Assembly: GCA_947177325.1 (NCBI GenBank)
Contig: CAMWUH010000071.1
Coordinates: 1-8,755, forward strand
DNA from: an uncultured Bacteroidales bacterium
Lineage (GTDB): Bacteria; Bacteroidota; Bacteroidia; Bacteroidales; Muribaculaceae
Direction: 5' to 3'
Length of the DNA stretch: 8,755 nucleotides
Under the pieces are notes generated by a model, which ran no database searches, had not been told where the DNA came from, and saw only the letters and a list, made by a program, of their open reading frames with translations. Numbering within the stretch: the stretch's first letter is position 1; the number at the start of each line of letters is the position of its first letter. Made by a program: the position numbers and the translations under genes. Positions 6,496-8,755 of the stretch are shown piece by piece.

Positions 6496-8319
6496 ATGAA
6501 AAAGATTTCACTATTTATATTGTTTTTAACAGCTTCGGTAGCCGCCATTGCTCAACAGGTCGACTTCACCATTATCCCTCCACGGAATGTGGTTGCCGGC
6601 GACAGATTTCGCGTAGCTTACCGTTTGTCAAATGCAGAGGGAAATTCACTGCAGGCTCCTCAAATTGATGGTTGCACATTACTATATGGGCCATCGACTT
6701 CTACTTCATTCTCAACCCAAATTATTAACGGCCGTCAAAGCTCGAGTTCGACTATTGACTATGTTTATACCTACCAAGCAGATAAAGAGGGCACTTTTAC
6801 TATCCCCTCCGCATCTATCAGTGTGGATGGTAAGACTCTAAGAGCCGATGCAAAACAATTCGTAGTTTTACCTCCCGACAAAAATCGACCGCAATCACAA
6901 AGCGGCTATCCTCAACAACAATATCCGTCACAACCATCAATTCAACCGCAACAGCCGTCTAACGCCAAAATCTCATCTGACGACATTTTTGTTAGAGTAA
7001 TTCTAAACAAATCAACGGCTTATGAGCACGAAGCGGTTGAATGCACTTTGAAGCTTTACACTAAATATGAGGCCATATCATCCTTTAATTCAACCGGTTT
7101 GCCCACTTTTGAAGGGTTCTTGATTGAAGAAGTTGATGTTAAGGCAGAGCTAAATCAAATCGAACATTATAATGGCCAGAATTATCGCACGGCAATTCTT
7201 AAAAAATACATCCTTTACCCGCAAAAAACAGGTAAACTCACTGTTAATTCAGGAGCCTACGACATAGTTGTGCAGCAGCTTGAGCGTGTCAATCAGGGTT
7301 TCTTCTATATCACCCGACCAATTGAACAATCAGTTCATTTGGCCGATTACAAATCAACTCTTAATGTAACTCCCCTCCCATCTCCACAACCCGAAGGCTT
7401 CAATAATGCCGTCGGCAATTTCTCGATTACCGACGAACTGCCCGTCGAAGCGATGAAAACCGGGGAGGCCGCAACGCTTACTCTAAAAGTTACCGGCTCC
7501 GGCAATATTAAGTTCATAAAAGAGCCTACGGTTGAATTCCCTGATGAATTTGAACTTTACCCGGTTAAAAACGACGCAAACGCATCCGTCACTGGAGCAA
7601 CAATGAAAGGTCAACTGACTTGTCAATACACTTTCGTTCCTCAGTATCCGGGCAACTTTACAATTCCGGCCGTAGAGTTTGTTTACTTTAATCCTGCCGA
7701 CAAAGAATACCACACATTGACAACTCAACCCCATTCCATCAGTGTGGCCAAAGGTGCAAACACAATATCATCGCCTGACAGCCAAGGGTTAAAGGCAAAA
7801 GCAGAAGATATTCGATACATTCGCACCGGCAATAAGTCTCTCTCAAAATCTCACTCTTACCTTGCCTCAAGCTCATTCTATTGGATTTTATATGGAATAC
7901 TGACAGTAATTTTGATTTCTATACTAATTCTCTACCGCAAGCAGCTACAGCGCAAGTCCGACGTCGCCGGTATGCGCATATCTAAAGCCGGGAAAGTAGC
8001 TCGTAAGCGTTTGAAAGCTGCTGACAAGTGCATTAAAGACGGTAAAACCGACGCTTTCTACGGCACAATGCTTCAAGCAATTTGGGGTTATGTAGGCGAT
8101 AAATTCAGCTTAAACGCTTCTACACTAACTCGAGATAACATTTCCGAACAATTGTCAGCTCATGGAGCTTCAGAAAGCTTGATTTCTGAAATTATCAATC
8201 TGATTGACGATTGCGAAATGGCTCGATACACCCCCAACGATCCCTCTCTTTCGCCTGATCAGTTAATGAAAAAAGCCCAGGCCTTAATTCAACAAATAGA
8301 AACCATTACGAAGAAATGA
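6496..8319 (+). CDS. batD: BatD, Ig-like periplasmic protein with one TM and a cytoplasmic tail
   Basis: I choose the ATG at 6496, not the in-frame TTG at 6466, because it starts a clean signal peptide (MKKISLFILFLTASVAAIAQ, cleavage near residue 19-20). This gives 607 residues, a usual BatD length. The periplasmic part is beta-rich with several Ig-like units: 21-125 (ending QFVVLPP), a Pro/Gln/Ser-rich linker (about 128-156), 160-290, and 300-418 with TGEAATLTLKVTGSGNIKFI and YPGNFTIPAVEFVYFNP, both typical of BatD (oxygen-tolerance family). A membrane span lies at 462-480 (FYWILYGILTVILISILILY), followed by a basic helical cytoplasmic tail (485-607) with FYGTMLQAIWGYVGDKFSLN (521-540). BatD is thought to bridge periplasmic Bat components and the cytoplasm. 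The stop TGA (8317-8319) overlaps the batE ATG. Confidence 0.94.
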   Translation: MKKISLFILFLTASVAAIAQQVDFTIIPPRNVVAGDRFRVAYRLSNAEGNSLQAPQIDGCTLLYGPSTSTSFSTQIINGRQSSSSTIDYVYTYQADKEGTFTIPSASISVDGKTLRADAKQFVVLPPDKNRPQSQSGYPQQQYPSQPSIQPQQPSNAKISSDDIFVRVILNKSTAYEHEAVECTLKLYTKYEAISSFNSTGLPTFEGFLIEEVDVKAELNQIEHYNGQNYRTAILKKYILYPQKTGKLTVNSGAYDIVVQQLERVNQGFFYITRPIEQSVHLADYKSTLNVTPLPSPQPEGFNNAVGNFSITDELPVEAMKTGEAATLTLKVTGSGNIKFIKEPTVEFPDEFELYPVKNDANASVTGATMKGQLTCQYTFVPQYPGNFTIPAVEFVYFNPADKEYHTLTTQPHSISVAKGANTISSPDSQGLKAKAEDIRYIRTGNKSLSKSHSYLASSSFYWILYGILTVILISILILYRKQLQRKSDVAGMRISKAGKVARKRLKAADKCIKDGKTDAFYGTMLQAIWGYVGDKFSLNASTLTRDNISEQLSAHGASESLISEIINLIDDCEMARYTPNDPSLSPDQLMKKAQALIQQIETITKK

Positions 8320-8755
8320 AACATTTAATCACACTATTCATATCGTTTTCTTTCATTCTCGCTAATGCTCAATCGCTTGATGAAAAAGCCGACCAAGCTT
8401 ACAGCGACGGTGATTTTCAGCAGGCATTGGAGCTTTATCAGCAAGCTGCAGCCGACAACGGCGTTTCGTCGATGCTATATTACAATATGGGCAACGCCTA
8501 CTATCGTCTTGATAGCATTGCCAAAGCTATTGGTTGCTACGAGCGAGCTTTACGCCTTGACCCTAAAAATGATGATGCTCGCGCCAACATCAAGTTCATC
8601 AACGAGCGTTATAACCTGGCAGCCCCTGAAAAAAGCGCGCCAACGATTTTTGTTGAAAATATCACTGATTCACTCCATCCCAACTCGTGGGCTATCATGT
8701 CACTGATTTTATTCATAATATTGTTGCTTGACATTGCGCTCTATCTGTTTAATAA
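8316..8755 (+). CDS. batE: BatE, TPR membrane protein; 3' end outside window
   Basis: ATG at 8316 overlaps the batD stop in ATGA and starts a signal peptide (MKHLITLFISFSFILANAQS). The frame stays open to the window end, giving 146 residues. Two TPR units are visible: about 21-47 (ADQAYSDGDFQQALELYQQA) and 54-87 (YYNMGNAYYRLDSIAKAIGC followed by YERALRLDPKNDDARANI). A hydrophobic segment at about 124-145 (SWAIMSLILFIILLLDIALY) looks like a membrane span. In the family a C-terminal SH3-like domain usually follows, which would lie beyond the window; that part is inference. The reading frame is not closed by a stop here, so the gene is easily missed by finders that require one. A different-frame frame at 8365-8706 is only a shadow of it. 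Confidence 0.92.
   Translation, partial: MKHLITLFISFSFILANAQSLDEKADQAYSDGDFQQALELYQQAAADNGVSSMLYYNMGNAYYRLDSIAKAIGCYERALRLDPKNDDARANIKFINERYNLAAPEKSAPTIFVENITDSLHPNSWAIMSLILFIILLLDIALYLFN

Noticed and set aside
6102..6548. Antisense reading frame of 148 codons, very rich in Leu/Ile/Val
   Set aside because: It is the complement of the Gln/Asn/Asp codons of batC (CAA/GAT/AAT read backwards give Leu/Ile codons); no homology-like features and it lies within batC and the start of batD.
8365..8706. 113-codon frame near the right end
   Set aside because: It overlaps batE in another frame; batE has signal peptide, TPRs and TM, while this frame has no domain pattern.

Overview
The window is a single-strand stretch of Bacteroidales-type chromosome (phylum Bacteroidota) carrying the Bat ('Bacteroides aerotolerance') operon almost complete. 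The assignment to Bacteroidales rests on three things: the gene order moxR-DUF58-batD-like-batA-batB-batC-batD-batE; start codons preceded by A/T-rich leaders without Shine-Dalgarno sequences; and an exact match to the Bacteroides -7 promoter consensus upstream of moxR. The genus cannot be fixed from the sequence. All genes lie on the + strand, and there is no sign of mobile elements, CRISPR, tRNA or rRNA.

Bases 1-503 hold the 3' end of an unrelated upstream gene: a membrane segment, a long acidic linker and a C-terminal LysM-like domain. This is the tail typical of Bacteroidales HU-like DNA-binding proteins that carry a C-terminal extension. It is followed by an intergenic region (504-684) with a strong 13-bp AT-rich hairpin and T-tract (terminator). 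Overlapping the end of that hairpin is a TAnnTTTG promoter element, which probably marks the start of the Bat transcript.

From 685 to the right edge run eight tightly packed genes: moxR (AAA+ ATPase), a soluble DUF58/vWA protein, a signal-peptide/one-TM protein resembling BatD and DUF4381 proteins, batA and batB (membrane-anchored vWA proteins), batC (TPR lipoprotein with a long Gln/Asn/Asp-rich tract), batD (Ig-like, one TM, cytoplasmic tail) and batE (TPR, cut off by the window end). Gaps are between 68 bp and a 4-base ATGA overlap, and I see no internal terminator, so one polycistronic message is likely.

The likely working model is family knowledge plus inference. The MoxR ATPase and DUF58 protein act in the cytoplasm as a MoxR/vWA chaperone pair, while BatA/B, the two Ig-like proteins and the TPR proteins form an inner-membrane/periplasmic assembly that MoxR may remodel. 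The operon was linked to aerotolerance in B. fragilis, but its molecular function is unsettled. Its components come as three visible paralogous pairs (BatA/BatB, the BatD-like protein/BatD, BatC/BatE). Several start codons are best moved downstream to ATGs that directly begin signal peptides. I see a well-known but poorly understood system here rather than an undescribed one; the less ordinary points are the A-tract at the batB/batC overlap, the BatC low-complexity region and the terminator/promoter overlap.
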